Assembly: GCA_900318555.1 (NCBI GenBank)
Contig: ONKX01000001.1
Location: 50,815 to 114,814 of the forward strand
Length of the DNA stretch: 64,000 nucleotides
Reading direction: 5' to 3'
Origin: an uncultured Prevotellaceae bacterium
GTDB lineage: Bacteria > Bacteroidota > Bacteroidia > Bacteroidales > Bacteroidaceae
Position numbers and translations under genes: made by a program. Below, one piece after another: positions 26,101 to 34,052 of this stretch. The stretch's first letter is position 1; each line of letters starts with the position of its first letter. Under the pieces are notes generated by a model, which worked only from the letters and a program-made list of their open reading frames with translations, had not been told where the DNA came from and ran no database searches.

Positions 26101-26640
26101 ATGCCACAAAACAAAAGAACTATTGCAAAGGCTCTGGATGGCTATAAGGAGTATATCGCAGACCAAGTAGAAAGTCAGTTGAAGAAATACTGCTGGTCGT
26201 TACTTGATAATGCCATTAAGTCCAGACAGCAAGCCCCGGGGTCACATAACTTCACTGGCAACCTACTGAACTCCATCGTGGTTTGTCTCTATCGTGAAGG
26301 TGATCCCGTTATCGCCTACTTTGCCAGTAGCCTTGTGCCTGAGGCCATCGTTCCAAAGATGCGGAAAAGAAGTCGCAGGAGGGTTTTCTTCAGCAAAGAC
26401 TATGACGGAGAGCAGAGCGCATATCTGCCTACCGTTGATACAAATGGAGGATGGGGTAGAGACGATGCCCAGAAGTTCTTTGAGTATTACAGACCAAAAG
26501 GCAACCACTTATTCGATATTGTTGTTGCATATACGGTTGAATACGCGGATTGGGTGAACTATGAGAGGGGTACGGCAGGAATTGTAAGAACGATGCAGTA
26601 TGCAGAAGACCTTGGCCGTACATTCCTGCAAGTCCGATGA
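26101..26640 (+). CDS. HK97 gp10-like tail-completion protein (candidate)
   Basis: 179 aa. It carries FTGNLLNSI (residues ~51-59) and late VEYADWVNYERGT, the TG-x-L...SI and YA-x-x-V-x-(F/Y)-x-x-GT pattern of HK97-gp10/minor-tail-completion proteins. Between them is a basic stretch (KMRKRSRRRVF). Such proteins sit at the head-tail junction. Its neighbours are unknown genes and a tail-chaperone candidate, consistent with a tail module. Assignment rests on motif pattern and order only. Confidence 0.5.
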   Translation: MPQNKRTIAKALDGYKEYIADQVESQLKKYCWSLLDNAIKSRQQAPGSHNFTGNLLNSIVVCLYREGDPVIAYFASSLVPEAIVPKMRKRSRRRVFFSKDYDGEQSAYLPTVDTNGGWGRDDAQKFFEYYRPKGNHLFDIVVAYTVEYADWVNYERGTAGIVRTMQYAEDLGRTFLQVR

Positions 26641-26666
26641 TATGGTATGATTTAAAACATATAACT

Positions 26667-27242
26667 ATGAACGATAAGGAGAATAAAAATAATGGTTCTG
26701 ATCAGATTTCGCTCGAAGAGCAGAAAGAAATCATTGCCATGATGGGCGAGAAGCCTATTGAGGTTGAAATCCTTCGCACTAAGAAGCGATATACTATTGA
26801 CTGGCTGAAGAATGCCCAAATGACCAAACTCGCGTCTTTGCTCATTCAAAAGAAGCATGGCGGCAAAAATGAAACCAATGAAGGTAGTGACACTTTCAAA
26901 GCCATCCTTGATGATAACAAGCTCGCCTGCAAGGTCGCTTCAATATATATCCTTAATGGCTTCTGGAAAATCAGATTCCGTTACTGGATGCTTTGGCGTT
27001 GGTTCTATTATATCCGTCAGTATGAGACAAGCCAACTCATGCCGCTGCTGCTTGCAGGGAGAGAGAGGATTCCGTTTGAACAATATCTCTTTGCCACATC
27101 AATTCAAGCGTCTGCCAAAGAAATACTCACGCAAATGACGATGCAGCAGATAGAGGAAAAACTACGTGAATTCCCTCGAAACGAAGGATCACAAGACCAA
27201 GGCCATGGTGACGATGATTCTGGAGAGAAAAAAGCGGAGTAA
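26667..27242 (+). CDS. Tail assembly chaperone-like protein (candidate)
   Basis: 191 aa from the ATG at 26667; the longer frame has a poor start overlapping the gp10-like stop. Acidic N-terminus, a helical core with an aromatic run (FWKIRFRYWMLWRWFYYIRQ, ~100-120), and an acidic, Gln/Gly-rich tail ending DDDSGEKKAE. Position after a tail-completion-like gene and the helical makeup fit phage tail assembly chaperones, which bind the tape-measure protein. The tape-measure gene, however, lies 7.4 kb away. No frameshift fusion site was seen. Confidence 0.4.
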   Translation: MNDKENKNNGSDQISLEEQKEIIAMMGEKPIEVEILRTKKRYTIDWLKNAQMTKLASLLIQKKHGGKNETNEGSDTFKAILDDNKLACKVASIYILNGFWKIRFRYWMLWRWFYYIRQYETSQLMPLLLAGRERIPFEQYLFATSIQASAKEILTQMTMQQIEEKLREFPRNEGSQDQGHGDDDSGEKKAE

Positions 27243-27305
27243 ATCCATGACTCCCGTAATGATTTGGAAATGCCCAGGTACCCCATTATCTAAGTAGTTA
27301 AGAAT

Positions 27306-27617
27306 ATGAAGAAAAAAGAACTTGATAGGAATGTTCGGAACTGGATTGATGATTATAACTCAATTCATGTTTCTCAGATCAAAATCCCCAGACAACATTT
27401 TTGCACAGATGAAAGCGGGGAGGAATTCTTGATGTTGAAAGTGGAGAATAGGCAACAGTTTACCATTGGAGATTTTGAGGTTATGGAGAGTCATTTCAGA
27501 CTTCGTTTCTTCGGTGTCCGCATTATCTCCGGCTATCTATATCTGCTTTTTTTCAATGGGTGGGGTAATCCTATTTTCGACAACTCAAATAAATACAAAC
27601 TTATAAATCTTGATTGA
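27306..27617 (+). CDS. Small unknown protein, paralogue of the 25019 gene
   Basis: 103 aa. KIPRQHFCTDESGEEFLML and ESHFRLRFFGVRIISGYLYL align with the 25019 protein; its N- and C-termini are longer. Duplicated within 2.3 kb, so the family probably has two roles or partners in the element. No function known. Confidence 0.6.
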   Translation: MKKKELDRNVRNWIDDYNSIHVSQIKIPRQHFCTDESGEEFLMLKVENRQQFTIGDFEVMESHFRLRFFGVRIISGYLYLLFFNGWGNPIFDNSNKYKLINLD

Positions 27618-27618
27618 T

Positions 27619-27783
27619 ATGATTGAAACAAAAGATGGCAAGAAAGTTGGCACACCCTCAGAAGGTGGAGGCCAAGGTAACAGTGTTAATCTCGGAGCAA
27701 GAGGCAATAGCAGCAGAAAGCCCACTATTGCCGTTCCCAGATTCGGCAGAGGTAGAGGCAGGGCGGGAAGCCCCAGACGATAA
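27619..27783 (+). CDS. Small Gly/Arg-rich protein, 54 aa
   Basis: Open frame from ATG 27619, one base after the previous stop, to TAA 27781-27783. Starts MIETKDGKKVGTPSEGGGQG and ends with a basic RFGRGRGRAGSPRR tail, suggestive of nucleic-acid or scaffold binding. Followed 18 bp later by a terminator, as expected for the last gene of the operon. Confidence 0.5.
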   Translation: MIETKDGKKVGTPSEGGGQGNSVNLGARGNSSRKPTIAVPRFGRGRGRAGSPRR

Positions 27784-27801
27784 AAAGTGCCTTTAATAAA
27801 T

Positions 27802-27829
27802 GCGCCCCCTTGATTGGAGGCGTTTTTTT
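27802..27829 (+). terminator. Terminator of the 25019-27783 operon
   Basis: CGCCCCC and GGAGGCG pair with one mismatch around a 6-nt loop, followed by seven T. Confidence 0.8.
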
Positions 27830-27876
27830 GCCTTTTATGCTCATTATGTAAAAAATTATTATTACCTTTGCGTCGG

Positions 27877-27985
27877 CTTTAGTTTTATAGGACAATGTGA
27901 TTGATGTGCATAGAGCCGTTTGCCGATTTCGACTTTGCTCATCCTCTCTGTTCAAAATTCGCGCCAGAAATGACGCGATTTTTTT
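27877..27985 (+). ncRNA. Small RNA candidate, about 110 nt
   Basis: TACCTTTG (27863-27870) predicts a start near 27877. A hairpin TCGCGCCA/TGACGCGA with a GAAA loop (27959-27978, one mismatch) followed by seven T ends it. No good ORF inside. It sits between two operons of the element. A -33 box is not clear. Possible regulatory RNA; target unknown. Confidence 0.45.
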
Positions 27986-28138
27986 GTACCCGATTCCCAA
28001 ACACTAACAAACACTATCATTTACTACACCAAATAGACAATATCCCAAATATGTACTATTTTTATTTGTTTTTTCTTTTATTGCACCATAATTATTGCTA
28101 TCTTTGCGCAAAAATGTAAAGAAAACGGAAATATAGCT

Positions 28139-28726
28139 ATGGATTTTAATGCTTTGCCAAAAGACTTTATTATCAAGTCTATCATTAGAGAAAGTGGTCT
28201 GAAAGACCTTAGTGAGATCATCGTAAAGGATGGTGAGGTTTGCACTCCTTTCGAGGTTCTATCGCATTTTGAGAATTGCGACGAGAAGACCAGAGTATTG
28301 GTAGCCCTCTTTGTCGGCGTGTTGTCACTGAAAGATGGCAAATCCGATATTGTGATTACCACCCAGAAGCGATTGCAGCAAAGGATGGTTGGAGCAGCTG
28401 ATTCGGATAGTCTGGAGGAACTCCTTACAAATGAAAATGTATCATACTTCTACCATAAGTATTCTACCCGGAAACGATTTGAAAGTCTGATGAATAGACT
28501 TGTGGAATTAAGGCTTTGCCGTGAAATATTCGCGTATGGTCGGCACACCTGCATAAACCTCACGTTATCCCATGAAGATTTTGTCGAGGCTATTGCAGCC
28601 CATTTCAAAGAGTCCAAGAAAGCAAGCCAGAAAAGAGCATTGGAAAAACAAAACGAAAAACGAAAAGCCCTATCAGCGCAGAAAAAGAAGACGGCATCGG
28701 AGGTGAAAAAACTCACTCAGGAATAA
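28139..28726 (+). CDS. Unknown element protein with winged-helix-like region, 195 aa
   Basis: Starts at ATG 28139, 33 nt after a TATCTTTG box (28099-28106). Residues ~80-145 (ITTQKRLQQRM, then RFESLMNRLVELRLCREIF) look like a winged helix. A similar segment (QFPKLMNSMVRFGYLQCCF) is in the next gene. The C-terminus is a very basic coiled helix (KKASQKRALEKQNEKRKALS). It could be a replication or regulatory DNA-binding protein. No family name can be given. Confidence 0.6.
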   Translation: MDFNALPKDFIIKSIIRESGLKDLSEIIVKDGEVCTPFEVLSHFENCDEKTRVLVALFVGVLSLKDGKSDIVITTQKRLQQRMVGAADSDSLEELLTNENVSYFYHKYSTRKRFESLMNRLVELRLCREIFAYGRHTCINLTLSHEDFVEAIAAHFKESKKASQKRALEKQNEKRKALSAQKKKTASEVKKLTQE

Positions 28727-28760
28727 AGAACTAAAACCAAAGATTATAAATCGGCAAAAT

Positions 28761-29855
28761 ATGGAGAATCATCTTTCGTACTTGAAAATTCCTCTTCCAC
28801 TGATAAGGGAGTTGCTTGTGACCCCAAGAAGCGCAGCGGACATTATCAGATTCTCAATTTATTGGATGGCCTCTGAATCATTGACCGCCAGAGAGGAATA
28901 TAACGCCGTGAGGCAGGCTTTATATGAGTTTTGTCTTCGTTATCGTTGTAGCGCAAAATATGACGATGGCAAAGCCGATATTGAATGGGAATTCGACGAA
29001 AAAAAATGCTCACAGCCAGGAACCCTTCCCATATCTATCATAGAGGAAATAAAAGACTGCATTTCATCTAACAAAGTTTTTGACTCCGGCAATGAAGAGT
29101 TGTGGGTTAATGTTGATGGTGAAGATGATCGTGAGGTCGAACTGAACGATTACGCCATTGAACAACTAATAGAAAATATGGATTGCGCCGTATTTGAAGA
29201 TGTTTGCACATGGTATAAGATTCGCCAGTTCAACCAGAACGTCAGACGTGGCGGCGATGACGGCAAGCATGACCTATTCGATGTTGCTGGATGCAGGACT
29301 TCGTACTTCAAATATTCAAACGTCAATACTGAGGTATGGGGCTATGTGCCGTTTGACGTAATGGAGAGATACGCCAATAAAGCCAGAAGCGGATTCGTGC
29401 CAGAATATGAGCGCGTCCAACTCGCCTGCTTTATCGGCATGAAATCTATTATCGGGATGAAGAATTATGCCGTTGCGCCCAAAGAACAGATTCTCGCAAG
29501 AATGATAGGTTGCAGGAATAAGAATGACTTCGAGGGTGAAATGAAGACCAAAAACAAAAAGGTCGAAGCCCGAAAGATCGTGGAGAAATACCGAAACGTC
29601 AGACAGTTCCCCAAACTTATGAACTCAATGGTTAGATTCGGCTACCTTCAATGCTGCTTCAGCAAGCAGGGTGCAGGCGGTGGATGGTGCTTTTCCACCA
29701 AACTGGATGAAGATACGGTGATGAATGACTTATTGTACTATGAGCAGGAGAAAATACTGGCTAACAACCACGTTCAGGACTCTTCCCGGGCATTCGCCAA
29801 AAGGATGAAGCAACTCAAACTAAATCTGGCACAAAATCAGCACAAAATTCCCTAA
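28761..29855 (+). CDS. Possible second replication/DNA-binding protein, 364 aa
   Basis: Unknown family. The N-terminal half (MENHLSYLKIPLPLIRELLV...) is mixed, the middle acidic, and residues ~215-310 carry a winged-helix-like region (APKEQILARMIGC, then VRQFPKLMNSMVRFGYLQC). It is cotranscribed with the 195-aa gene 34 bp upstream. Its stop codon is followed at once by 12-bp-phased repeats (29860-29984), a layout seen for plasmid initiator genes and their iterons. Initiator function is inferred from this context only. Confidence 0.55.
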   Translation: MENHLSYLKIPLPLIRELLVTPRSAADIIRFSIYWMASESLTAREEYNAVRQALYEFCLRYRCSAKYDDGKADIEWEFDEKKCSQPGTLPISIIEEIKDCISSNKVFDSGNEELWVNVDGEDDREVELNDYAIEQLIENMDCAVFEDVCTWYKIRQFNQNVRRGGDDGKHDLFDVAGCRTSYFKYSNVNTEVWGYVPFDVMERYANKARSGFVPEYERVQLACFIGMKSIIGMKNYAVAPKEQILARMIGCRNKNDFEGEMKTKNKKVEARKIVEKYRNVRQFPKLMNSMVRFGYLQCCFSKQGAGGGWCFSTKLDEDTVMNDLLYYEQEKILANNHVQDSSRAFAKRMKQLKLNLAQNQHKIP

Positions 29856-29859
29856 GTCA

Positions 29860-29984
29860 TTCCCGGTATTTTTCCCGATTCCGTTCCCGACGGGAATACC
29901 CACAAACAAAGGCTTTGAAGCGAAAAACGTAAAGTTTAGCGTAAAGTCTAATGTAAAGTTTAACGTAAAGTCTGCGTAAAGTAT
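29860..29984. repeat. Two sets of 12-bp-phased iterons
   Basis: TTCCCG starts at 29860, 29872 and 29884 (exact 12-bp steps), the last forming the palindrome TTCCCGACGGGAA. Then (C/T)GTAAAGT units begin at about 29928, 29940, 29952, 29964 and 29975 (12,12,12,11 bp), followed by A/T-rich DNA with a further TGTAAAG near 30010. The set lies directly after the stop of a possible initiator gene and looks like an origin or operator. Confidence 0.65.
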
Positions 29985-30998
29985 AAATAATAGTATATAA
30001 ATAATAGAATGTAAAGAAAACGAAAATAAAAAATAGAATACAAAGAGAATAGTTCGATTCGAAAATCGAACAAACAACCAATGGCATAATAATGCCTTGA
30101 ATCAAGATCGTTTCTCATGCAATGAACAAATTATGCAATGATGATTTCTCAATGCCAGGAACCAAGATTTTTTGTCTTCAGTTGATTGATAAAATAATAT
30201 TTCAATGATTCTTCTGACAATTCTGAGAAAAGAATTATTTTCGCGACGAAAGAAGATTTTTTTGGAGAAAATGGACTTTCGACAAATTTCGGCGAAATCC
30301 ATGAAAAAATATCAATGTTATCGTATAGGGTAAAAATTCCATGCTTTCACAGCCGCCAACGGACATTTATTTCGCATAATGCGCGCGCGCGTAACCACAA
30401 AATACGAAAGAAAAAGAAAGATTATTTTGGTTTGGCAATGGATTCATGCTGATACGCGACGAAAATCAATACAATGTGCCAATCTATTATTTTATAAAAA
30501 TAATATTGGGCGATTTCAAGCCGTTTTTTGAGTAATGTGAGGAATTTCCACGCCGGAGCATCGAAAAGCCGCTGGAAACGGCAATTAAGGCAAATTCTAA
30601 TCCGTTATGACAAGTTTAATGGATTCAGGTTACTTCCTAATTATCCAAAAATCAGTTCTGCCAGAATGATTTGCATTGGGCTACCACTTTTTGCGGCTTT
30701 TATCCGTTTCTGCTATCAATGCCCTCAGACCACTATTCTATGAAACCATGATTTTCCATGAATTAGCCTCGCATGATTGATAGTTCATTTGGATTACAAA
30801 CTTTGGGGCAACCGATTTCTCAGAATCTCGTTTTCTATCGGTGTACCAACTATGATAGTAAAAATGGCGCAAGGTTCAAACAACCAAAGCAAAAATACGC
30901 AAAAAGAGACAGATTTCAATGATGGCAATGAGATCATCGGTAGTCTCTGGCTCGATATGGGGCAAAATGCAGGCGAAATAGCCAATATCTGAATATTA
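29985..30998. other. Gene-free A/T-rich region
   Basis: No supported ORF on either strand. Contains TTCGATT...AATCGAA inverted segments near 30055-30070, a GCGCGCGCGC run near 30381-30390, and short repeats of CAATGA. Part of a 1.7-kb non-coding centre of the element. Confidence 0.5.
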
Positions 30999-31550
30999 TC
31001 GTACTGCCAATGAGAAAAACGTCTTACGACCTTCATTGTTTTTCTGAGATATTAGAATTTAAGGGTTGGGGCTGAGCTTCGCAGGCTTATTTTTATCATT
31101 TATTATCGTACTCCCATGCTCTCAAATCTTTCGTACTTCCCAACGCATAACAACAAAAAAACGCTAACTTCATTATCTCAGATTTTGGCCAAGGGCATCG
31201 TACTGCCAATGGCATCGTACTTCGTGCGCCGGATAATCAGACCAATTCCATCAACGATTACAGCGAAACCATTTTTTTATCATCGTGCTTCTGGAATAAA
31301 TTTCGTATCGTACTTTCAATATCGTATCGTACTCCAATGGCCAGAGTCCATCGTACTGCCGAAAGCCATAGTACTGCCAACCTGAATAATATATCGTACT
31401 TCCAAGGCTATCGTACTCCCCATCGTATAGTACTCTGGAATTCGTATCGTACTTCGTACTCCAGAATTTCGTATCGTACTTCGGGTAATCGTAGATATTA
31501 TAAAATTCCAAAGGATAGTTGGCATTTTTTCGTTTTTAATTTATCGTACT
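30999..31550. repeat. Array of at least 14 TCGTACT heptamers, same orientation
   Basis: Exact TCGTACT starts at 30999, 31106, 31131, 31198, 31215, 31308, 31327, 31351, 31394, 31411, 31447, 31454, 31474 and 31544; TAGTACT variants at 31369 and 31428. All are on the plus strand. Many extend to ATCGTACT(G/T/C)CC, some followed by CAATGG. Many neighbouring copies are 17-25 bp apart. Chance expectation for one 7-mer in 550 bp is about 0.03. It ends 38 bp from the 3' end of the serine recombinase gene. Not coding; function unknown. Confidence 0.85.
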
Positions 31551-31587
31551 CTATTCCATGAAAACTACCTCCGCAAATTATGGGGCT

Positions 31588-32259
31588 TTAGTCTTCAGTT
31601 TTTGTTGTCATTGTTTTCTCCAGTCGTTGAGCCTGAGTGATAGTCCAGGAACCGCCCTTTGCAGTCTTAAAGCCTTTTTCGTTCAACTCTTTTGTTACCC
31701 CACTCCATTTCATGCCGAGCCGTCTGCAAACCTCGATGTGATTCCATGCCGAGACATTGGCAGAGTTATTCCTTGCATTTTCCCTACGGACTTCAAGGCT
31801 TCTTTTTCTGACATCTTCGCCACAGCCCTCTCCTTTTGGCCTACCCAATCGTTTGCCCTTGGCCTTCAATTCAGCAAGAGCATCCTTTGTTCTGGTACTA
31901 ATCAATTCCGCTTCCTGCTGAGCCAGCCCTGCAAAGATGGCAAGGGTTAGAGTATTGAACTCTGGTAGATCGCAGGCAACAAAATTGCAGCCTTTGTCTT
32001 TGAGGGCAAAGATGAAGGAAACGTTTCGGCTCAACCTGTCGAGCTTTGCAATGAGAAGTGTTGCTCCAGTTTCCTTGCATCTTTCAAGGGCATTCTGGAG
32101 TTGAGGACGTGAAGAGCACCTGCCACTCTCCTTTTCGCTGAATTCTGCAACTACGCTACCGCCATTGTTGGCAACGAATTTTGTCACCGTTGATCTTTGA
32201 GCATCAAGACCAAGCGACTGCCGCTTTGTCGATACTCTGTAATAAGCCACGAATTTCAT
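31588..32259 (-). CDS. Serine recombinase (resolvase/invertase family)
   Basis: 223 aa. N-terminal catalytic domain: YYRVSTKRQS with the nucleophile Ser (residue ~10), LLIAKLDRLSRNVSFI (conserved Arg-Leu-Ser-Arg), ending in the long E-helix segment LAQQEAELISTRTKDAL, then a hinge LKAKGKRLGRPKGEG and a C-terminal HTH-like domain (~165-215). Small resolvases of this kind resolve multimers or invert DNA at short crossover sites. Its -7 box TACCTTTG is at 32289-32296 on the minus strand. It lies beside the TCGTACT array, which could be its target or accessory-site DNA. Confidence 0.88.
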   Translation of the reverse strand: MKFVAYYRVSTKRQSLGLDAQRSTVTKFVANNGGSVVAEFSEKESGRCSSRPQLQNALERCKETGATLLIAKLDRLSRNVSFIFALKDKGCNFVACDLPEFNTLTLAIFAGLAQQEAELISTRTKDALAELKAKGKRLGRPKGEGCGEDVRKRSLEVRRENARNNSANVSAWNHIEVCRRLGMKWSGVTKELNEKGFKTAKGGSWTITQAQRLEKTMTTKTED

Positions 32260-32551
32260 ATAACTTGTTTTTTACTTTGGAACTGCTGCAAAGGTAGTCA
32301 TTTTCATTTGAAAAACACCCGTTTCTCAAATGTAATTTCTTCGCTTTGTCGATTTTTGGAACTTTTTAACTCTATGAATGCGATTTTCCAAAAATTTGTC
32401 AGCAAGCAATCACAAACTTTTTTCTGAGCTGTCGCCAGAACTTTTTTTGAGGTGTCGAAGACGGATTTTTTTTGAGGTTTGATTCTGGAAACTTTTTAGG
32501 TTGCTGAGCTTGGGATTTTTTTTAGTGGTTGGTGGAATTTTCTTTCTTTGT

Positions 32552-32915
32552 CGCTGCATGATGTTTTTTTATTAATGCGTTGTGGCGGTTTATGTTTGTG
32601 GCGGTGGTGGTGGTTTTATTCGTTTGTGTGTTGGTGTTGGTGGTTGGTCGTTGGTGTTGGTGGTTGGTCGTTGGTGTTGGTGGTCTTGGTGGTGGCGGTG
32701 TCCGTCTGGTTGTGGTGGTCTGGTTGTTGTGGTGGTTGTGATCACGTTGGGCGGTTCTGCGTTTGCATGGTCTTCATTTGGGCGGTGTTGGTGGTGGTTG
32801 TGTGTGCGCTGCATGATGTTTTATAAGGTCTTATGAGGTTGTTACCTGATAGCACAAAACAAACGTTGTGGCGGTGTTGGTGGTGGCGGTCTTGGTTGTT
32901 ATCCATACAAGCCAC
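32552..32915. repeat. G/T-strand-biased low-complexity region with direct repeats
   Basis: The plus strand is almost only G and T with few A or C. A 20-bp unit (TTGGTGTTGG then TGGTTGGTCG) is tandem at 32631-32684 (2.5 copies). A 16-bp direct repeat CGCTGCATGATGTTTT lies at 32552-32567 and 32807-32822, 255 bp apart. Open frames through it give Trp/Val/Gly-only or Pro/His/Thr-only products and are not real genes. Function unknown; strong strand asymmetry. Confidence 0.7.
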
Positions 32916-32943
32916 AAAAGACCAACACAAAGGAAATAAACGG

Positions 32944-32980
32944 CAAAAAAAATAGGTGTCTGCGTATTGCAAACACCTTA
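32944..32980 (-). terminator. Terminator of the 33417-33030 operon
   Basis: Minus-strand GGTGTTTGC and GCAGACACC pair around a short loop with one mismatch, followed by TATTTTTTTT. Confidence 0.75.
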
Positions 32981-33029
32981 GTTAAATGTTAGGGAAATAT
33001 CTCCCGAAATTTTGAGTTAAATTTTTCCG

Positions 33030-33296
33030 TTACTTCGTTTTAAAAATGGTTGTGCCGATAATTTCGTTTGCTCTTTCCATTGCTTTTTCCTGCATTAAAA
33101 TGTGGTCGTTTTCTTGTTTGTGAAAAACCGCTTTATTAAATGCGTTTAAAACGTCGTTTGTAATTTCGTCGATTCCGTCGATGTTTTTTTCTTCATCCGT
33201 TGTATCATTAATCGCCAACTCAAAAAAACGCTCACAAACGAAATAATGTGCTAAAGCCTCAACGAGCATTTTGTTTACTAATTCTTTGCGTGTCAT
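33030..33296 (-). CDS. Small unknown protein, 88 aa
   Basis: Hydrophilic helical protein, MTRKELVNKMLVEALAHYFV at the start, acidic middle. Its ATG overlaps the upstream 52-aa frame by 38 bp. It ends 50 bp before a terminator and belongs to a transcript with a consensus promoter at 33442-33473. No family recognised. Confidence 0.6.
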   Translation of the reverse strand: MTRKELVNKMLVEALAHYFVCERFFELAINDTTDEEKNIDGIDEITNDVLNAFNKAVFHKQENDHILMQEKAMERANEIIGTTIFKTK

Positions 33297-33417
33297 AACT
33301 GTATGTATTTAGGAAATTAAAAACGGCTTTAGGTGTCCTAACATACATACAATATGTTGCGGTCGTTTCCGACACCGCCACCATAGCCGTTAAATCGTTG
33401 TTTGTTTGTCTCTTCAT
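33259..33417 (-). CDS. Small unknown protein, 52 aa, overlapping the next gene
   Basis: From the ATG at 33417, about 18 nt after the predicted transcript start; a longer frame would begin upstream of that start. MKRQTNNDLTAMVAVSETTA at the N-terminus. It overlaps the 88-aa gene by 38 bp in another frame, so one of the two may be a leader or translational coupler. Lower confidence than its neighbour. Confidence 0.4.
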   Translation of the reverse strand: MKRQTNNDLTAMVAVSETTATYCMYVRTPKAVFNFLNTYSYDTQRISKQNAR

Positions 33418-33435
33418 TTTTATATGTATGTTAGG
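33302..33435. repeat. Three copies of TATGTATnTTAGG, two inverted
   Basis: TATGTATTTAGG at 33302-33313 (+), CCTAACATACATA at 33337-33349 (reverse) and TATGTATGTTAGG at 33423-33435 (+). The last two form a 13-bp perfect inverted repeat with a 73-bp loop, close to the promoter and inside the 52-aa frame. Possible operator or RNA hairpin. Confidence 0.5.
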
Positions 33436-33441
33436 ATGCTG

Positions 33442-33473
33442 CAAAATTAGGCAATATTTCCGTAACTACCAAA
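33442..33473 (-). promoter_or_regulatory. Promoter of the 52-aa/88-aa operon
   Basis: Minus-strand TTTG (33470-33473), a 20-nt spacer, TAATTTTG (33442-33449). Full consensus. Confidence 0.75.
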
Positions 33474-33820
33474 TTTTTACATAAGAAATTTGCAAAAAGT
33501 AAAAAACTAATACAAAACAAAAACAAAGCGCAAAAATGAAAGTCAAAAAAGCGGAATTTCTACAAATGCAAAAATGTGGGAGTGTAAAGATTTTACAAGT
33601 TATTGATTTTCATTTAGTTATCGTAAAAAGATACATTATACTAATAATGTAACTTTTTCGTATATATGTATATTATTTTATATAAAATAATATACCCCAC
33701 CCCCCCCTTAGAGATAGATCAAAGCCCATACTCACCTCATACAAAAATTTTTTATTTTTTATTTTTTTTGAGTTAATGTTTCACGCTCTTTTTATTCAAT
33801 GTTTCACACCCTTTCCAAAG
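33474..33820. other. A/T-rich stretch without a supported gene
   Basis: Contains a 38-codon open frame on plus (33536-33652, MKVKKAEFLQMQKCGSVKIL) with no RBS or conservation evidence, an alternating A/T tract, a C8 run near 33703, and T-rich tracts. Nothing else seen. Confidence 0.4.
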
Positions 33821-33946
33821 TCATTTCAACTGCACTTTTCCCCTTGAATCATTCCACTCAAAGCAAGCATAGCCAAAGGGTTGATATTGGTTATTAAGCC
33901 CATGCCGCCATTTATTCAAGTCCTGCATATTTATGGCTCCTGGCAT
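33821..33946 (-). CDS. Possible 41-aa protein or gene remnant
   Basis: Minus-strand frame from ATG 33946 to TGA 33821: MPGAINMQDLNKWRHGLNNQ at the start, then YQPFGYACFEWNDSRGKVQL. The composition (Trp, aromatic, balanced charges) is protein-like despite the length. No promoter was found and an in-frame stop lies just upstream, so it may be a remnant of a longer gene. Confidence 0.35.
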   Translation of the reverse strand: MPGAINMQDLNKWRHGLNNQYQPFGYACFEWNDSRGKVQLK

Positions 33947-34052
33947 AGAGTCTGGATAGCGACTATGTTTGTTTGGCTAAAATGCAAATGCGCCATCTGA
34001 AAGCAAATCCAGACAGCGCAAACGCCGTTTAACAGAAATTATGGCATAAGAA

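Noticed and set aside
27901-28119. 72-aa plus-strand frame
   Set aside because: It runs through the small-RNA terminator and the next promoter; Phe/Tyr/His-rich junk.
31251-31525. Minus-strand frames with repeated YDT or STI words
   Set aside because: The repeats are the TCGTACT heptamer read in frame; no start or family evidence.
30999-31550. CRISPR array
   Set aside because: Repeat unit only 7-16 bp with irregular spacing and no spacers of constant length; no cas genes.
32548-32836. Trp/Val/Gly-rich open frames in the G/T-rich tract
   Set aside because: Low-complexity translation with no credible protein features.
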